NCBI GenBank assembly: GCA_903878115.1
Contig: CAIRGO010000195.1
Span: 1 to 63,440 of the forward strand
From: Akkermansiaceae bacterium
Lineage (GTDB): Bacteria; Verrucomicrobiota; Verrucomicrobiia; Verrucomicrobiales; Akkermansiaceae
Length of the DNA stretch: 63,440 nt
Reading direction: 5' to 3'
Below are positions 60,634 through 63,440 of the stretch, piece after piece. The notes under the pieces were generated by a model. The model saw only the letters and a program-made list of their open reading frames with translations, did not search any database and was not told where the DNA came from. How positions within the stretch are numbered: the stretch's first letter is position 1; each line of letters begins with the position of its first letter. A program made the translations under genes and the position numbers.

Positions 60634-62001
60634 TTATTGAATCGGAGTTTCAGGAAGTGGGCAACCTAGATGATGGATTAATGAGAGCCATGTATTAGGG
60701 TCTTCTGGATCTTGTCCATTCAGTTTATTAGTAATTGTGTAGTCCCTTCCTGCACTAAATCCTGCACAATTGGCTACAGCAGATTTTTTAAGGTCTTTCA
60801 ATGATAAATGACCGATGTCAAAAACCACCAACAAATCTAAGGGTAATTCATTTTCTCTATCTAGTTTGTCAATGGCAGTTGCGAGAGCAGTTTCTCTGTC
60901 GATCTGGTGAAAGGTGATGTTGGCTGCAGAACAATCAAAGGGTTTGCACAACAAATGGAAATGGCAATCTGTAAGCATGCTAACAAGATGATGAATGGCA
61001 GTGAGCGATGCGCTTCTTTGAGCTTCGTTTGGCGATAACGCTAGAACAAGTTGCCAAGGCTTGCGATTGAAGCCCAGATCACGGCGACGATTTTTGGCGC
61101 GCAAAATATCACGTGCGGGAAGTTTCCACCGATCGTGTAGCCAAAATCCATCACGAGGACTTTTACTTAGTGCCTGTTCTATGCCAGCCATGATGGAAGA
61201 GGTGGTGATCTCTTGTTTTGAATCGTGAGGGAAAAGCAATACTTGCCAGCGTCCTGGGGCGATGCGAATGACCGAAGCGAAAAACAAACTCGCTCCAGTT
61301 CTTCGCTGCAGTAACGAAGGTAAAGGGGAGCATGAAATATTTCTACCAAAGTAAGGAGTGATCTCTCCCGATTTCCCCGCATTTTGATCCGACAGAATCC
61401 CAAGAATGCCGCCTGATCGTAATAACGCAGTTGCTTTCAGAAATGCTTCTTTGCTGGAAAAAAGTTCCATTCCAGATACTTTACGGCGTTTTCTTACAAC
61501 GGCATCAATGAGATGATTGTTGAGTGGGCGATAAAACGCTCCGCAGCGGGCATTGGGTGAAACGAGATGGCCGAGTCGAGCCAGAATCTCCCAATTTCCC
61601 ATGTGTGCGAGCGCGAAAATAATCCCTCGACCTGTTTTTTGCGCTTCGGTCACCTGCTGCTGCCCTACGATTTCTACCGAATGGATAATTTGCTCATCGC
61701 TCATCAGTGCTGTGCGCATTCCTCCAAGCATATTGGCACCCGCCTGAGAAAAAATTGATTTAGATAACTGTAGTATTTCTGGTTTTGTTAAATTTTCTCC
61801 CCAAGCGATTCGTAAATTTCTTTGCACAATTTTACGCCGCGAAGGAAGTATTTTTTCAGCGAAAGATCCGATGGCTGAGCCCAGTTTGTCGACAGATTTG
61901 ATCGGTAGAAGTTGTAAAAACATCTCCATACAGCGGAAAAGAACATACTCGACAGTATTTTTCCCTGCTGGACGTTTGATGCGATTTCTAGCCACAGGCA
62001 A
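60634..62001 (-). CDS. Lipid A acyltransferase (LpxL/HtrB-like) with extra C-terminal domain
   Basis: 455 residues from a TTG at 62001, preceded by AGGA seven bases earlier; a GTG at 61995 is possible. The N-terminal 300 residues are a lysophospholipid/lipid A acyltransferase: LAHMGNWEI with H133 and E138 (HX4E motif), YRPLNN, LSDQNAG and HDRWK. The last 145 residues are not part of LpxL: LVLALSPNEAQRSASLTAIHHL, LVVFDIG and a GFSAGRDYTITNKL stretch that resemble the N-terminal half of GT9 heptosyltransferases. The nucleotide-binding half of GT9 is absent. It is the first gene of the operon with two ELM1 proteins, a GT4 and a sulfotransferase. Confidence 0.8.
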   Translation of the reverse strand: MPVARNRIKRPAGKNTVEYVLFRCMEMFLQLLPIKSVDKLGSAIGSFAEKILPSRRKIVQRNLRIAWGENLTKPEILQLSKSIFSQAGANMLGGMRTALMSDEQIIHSVEIVGQQQVTEAQKTGRGIIFALAHMGNWEILARLGHLVSPNARCGAFYRPLNNHLIDAVVRKRRKVSGMELFSSKEAFLKATALLRSGGILGILSDQNAGKSGEITPYFGRNISCSPLPSLLQRRTGASLFFASVIRIAPGRWQVLLFPHDSKQEITTSSIMAGIEQALSKSPRDGFWLHDRWKLPARDILRAKNRRRDLGFNRKPWQLVLALSPNEAQRSASLTAIHHLVSMLTDCHFHLLCKPFDCSAANITFHQIDRETALATAIDKLDRENELPLDLLVVFDIGHLSLKDLKKSAVANCAGFSAGRDYTITNKLNGQDPEDPNTWLSLIHHLGCPLPETPIQ

Positions 62002-62094
62002 AGCATTTCCTATTTTTTTGCCGGTGGCAAGAGATATTGTTTGGGCGTTAAATATCAGGATAATATGAATTTTTTATAAAATTAATATTTCGTA

Positions 62095-62123
62095 TTGACA
62101 AACTATCTTGGTTTGATGATTGT
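62095..62123 (+). promoter_or_regulatory. Possible promoter before the anchor-D-like gene
   Basis: A perfect TTGACA (62095-62100) with a weak GATTGT (62118-62123) after 17 bases. The ATG at 62133 lies nine bases on, again a near-leaderless layout. Confidence 0.35.
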
Positions 62124-62132
62124 GCACTTTTG

Positions 62133-62534
62133 ATGAACTTGAAACGCAACATTTATTCAGTAAAAATAACGGCCATCATACTAAAAATGATGCTCGCATT
62201 TCTATTGCCGTCAGGTGCATCAGATCAAGCAGTTGTGTCTCCTGAAATAGGTGTCTCAGGAAAAGGATTCCCTATTTTTGATGAAGACAGCTCACCACGT
62301 GCGGAAGACAATACAGAATTTGATGTAACTACGGCAAATGATGGTCAGATCAAAAAAGTATTTGTGGATGCGCCCCAGTTTTCCGTGACAGTTTTACCTC
62401 AGAATAGTGTCTCTGTGGATGGTGTTAGCAGTTTTGAGATCTGTTATAAGCTTCTTACCGCAGGGGTGCATAATGCCACCGTCACGATCACCAGTGATGA
62501 TAGTGACGAAACATATACACAGGCTTCTAATTGA
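62133..62534 (+). pseudogene. Choice-of-anchor-D-like domain protein, apparently truncated
   Basis: 133 residues with a hydrophobic leader. The PEIGVSGKGFPIFDEDSSPR start, FDVTTANDGQ, FSVTVLPQNSVSV and TAGVHNATVTITSDDSDE are pieces of a choice-of-anchor-D (ASH-like) beta-sandwich. Between KKVF and VDAPQF the usual ~20-residue part (typically NTG-APL-L) is missing, and after SDDSDE the usual YTFAIQGTG is replaced by TYTQASN and a stop. It is probably the remnant of a longer surface protein. An intact short protein cannot be excluded. Confidence 0.5.
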
Positions 62535-62553
62535 TCGATTTTTCACCCATTAC

Positions 62554-63207
62554 ATGAAAACACGGCTGGCCGGATTTCTGATTGGATTGCTTTTACTCAT
62601 TGCAGTCTGGTTGGGAATCCGGTCAACGTTTTTACATAAACCTGTCGAGACTCCCATAAGTATAGGCGGCAGCAGCAGTAATTCGAATCAGTCATCAAAA
62701 AAAGCAATATTGCCTCGGCATTCCGTGGGTAGCAGTCAGCGAGTTAGAGCACCAAAGAAAGTGGCTCCTGAGCAAGCTGATGCGGAAATCAGTAGATTAC
62801 TCGCTGATGACAAAGTTCCTGTGTTAGAAGCGGCTCAGGGTTTGATTGCCATAGCTGCTGATGCGATGGTGCTGCCTGCTGTTCGCGCGGAGGCTCTTCA
62901 GCACGGACTTAACCTAACGCGAGATGAAGATTTTATTGATCTTGTAGTAGTAAATCTTGATGGGAATTTATTTGAAACTCCAGAGATGCAACGCATCGCT
63001 CTAGACGATGCCTACAATCGAGGAAACGTCGCAAAAATTTCTTCTGTTTATTCCATTCTGAAAAATGCAAAGGGTGAACTGCGCGATGAAGCACGCGAAT
63101 TATTAGCGTTTTCCACTCAATCAGATGCGGAAGAAATAGGCGACGACATGGCCAAATGGGAAGCGATCGTAAAAGCTCAACTCCTCAAAGAATCGACCGA
63201 TGAATGA
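62554..63207 (+). CDS. Membrane-anchored protein of unknown function
   Basis: 217 residues from ATG 62554 (MKTRLAGFLIGLLLLIAVWL), a single N-terminal membrane helix. A Ser/Asn/Lys-rich linker (about 33-65) follows, then an acidic helical part with repeats such as EAAQGLIAIAADAMVLPAVRAEAL and IDLVVVNLDGNL. It may be a HEAT-like fold. No enzyme motif is seen. The upstream truncated gene ends 19 bases earlier. Confidence 0.6.
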   Translation: MKTRLAGFLIGLLLLIAVWLGIRSTFLHKPVETPISIGGSSSNSNQSSKKAILPRHSVGSSQRVRAPKKVAPEQADAEISRLLADDKVPVLEAAQGLIAIAADAMVLPAVRAEALQHGLNLTRDEDFIDLVVVNLDGNLFETPEMQRIALDDAYNRGNVAKISSVYSILKNAKGELRDEARELLAFSTQSDAEEIGDDMAKWEAIVKAQLLKESTDE

Positions 63208-63272
63208 TATGCAGCAGGGTGTTTTCTAATTGTATTATTGACGGCATTACAAAAAATTATTAGAATGCGAGC

Positions 63273-63440
63273 ATGTGGTATTATTCAGCAAATAATCAGC
63301 AATTAGGACCGGTTTCCGAGGAGCAATTGAAGGCCATGGCCCGATCCAGTTCTTTAAGCTCGCAAACTCTTGTGTGGAAAGAGGGGATGAGCGATTGGAA
63401 AGCTCTTGGAGAGGTCGCTGAGTTAGCCATTTCATTATCG
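63273..63440 (+). CDS. GYF_2-domain (DUF4339) protein, N-terminal part, cut by window edge
   Basis: Fifty-six codons from ATG 63273 run off the window. MWYYSANNQQLGPVSEEQLKAM and LVWKEGMSDWKAL are the GYF_2 pattern (WYY, GPVS, VW--GM-DW). Proteins with this domain are often membrane proteins in this group, with RDD or DUF4190-type C-termini; the rest of this one is outside. Confidence 0.75.
   Translation, partial: MWYYSANNQQLGPVSEEQLKAMARSSSLSSQTLVWKEGMSDWKALGEVAELAISLS

Noticed and set aside
1-63440. CRISPR arrays, prophage genes or a conjugation module
   Set aside because: I saw no regularly spaced repeats, phage structural genes or transfer genes while reading the window.

Overview
The window looks like a chromosome segment of a member of the Verrucomicrobiota. 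The evidence is the four-gene Verru_Chthon pilin-like cassette (27.5-32.0 kb), a DUF1549/DUF1553 plus DUF1501 pair (34.2-37.6 kb) of the kind shared by verrucomicrobia and planctomycetes, an arylsulfatase, and many lone or short transcription units that switch strand often. Base composition looks moderate by eye; I did not compute it. I saw no tRNA, rRNA, CRISPR array, prophage or conjugation module.

Layout. 0-8.3 kb: edge of an M81 metallopeptidase, a PH-domain membrane protein, an arylsulfatase, a BatA-type protein, two tandem-duplicated small membrane proteins, a Ppx/GppA-HD phosphatase and a PBP1-like glycosyltransferase whose transpeptidase half has lost its catalytic motifs. 8.4-10.5 kb: trpE-trpG. 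10.5-17.2 kb, minus strand: a CAP-domain lipoprotein, a DUF2459 protein, and a row uvrA > ECF sigma factor > membrane protein > PDZ protein. 17.2-22.3 kb, plus strand: tex, a 2-hydroxyacid dehydrogenase, a PfkB sugar kinase and a secreted protein. 22.3-25.7 kb: a GH30 pseudogene, rimO and azurin. 26.3-32.0 kb: the Verru_Chthon cassette (order D-B-C-A) plus two coupled downstream secreted proteins. 32-40 kb: rppH, an HTH/metallo-beta-lactamase protein, the DUF1501/DUF1553 pair, a VWA protein and a broken DUF900 hydrolase. 40-54.4 kb: a SNF2 helicase, an orphan nuoA, a GlcD-like oxidase with a coupled toroid-like protein, bioB, a HupE/UreJ protein, speA, an FHA protein, a secreted exo/endonuclease-like protein and an L,D-transpeptidase. 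54.8-62 kb: a surface-polysaccharide and lipid A region (pyruvyl transferase, a decayed IS5-like element, and an operon for a lipid A acyltransferase fusion, two ELM1-family proteins, a GT4 glycosyltransferase and a sulfotransferase). 62-63.4 kb: a truncated choice-of-anchor-D-like protein, a membrane-anchored protein and the start of a GYF_2 protein.

Two themes stand out. First, gene decay is frequent. The GH30 gene carries three in-frame stops, one exactly at the expected catalytic glutamate. The DUF900 hydrolase has a nonsense codon at the HGYN glycine and apparent frameshifts. The transposase has lost its middle and has a nonsense codon. VccA and the CAP protein each need one extra base in a homopolymer. 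The homopolymer cases could be sequencing errors; the nonsense codons are harder to explain that way. Second, several plus-strand genes have a -10-like hexamer only 6-10 bases before the start codon, with a -35-like hexamer 16-17 bases further up, which would give leaderless mRNAs.

Most worth follow-up are the ELM1/GT4/sulfotransferase/acyltransferase operon, the six-gene extended pilin-like operon, and the PBP1-like pseudo-transpeptidase. Functions are assigned by recognising motifs and family signatures from the translated sequence, not by database search.
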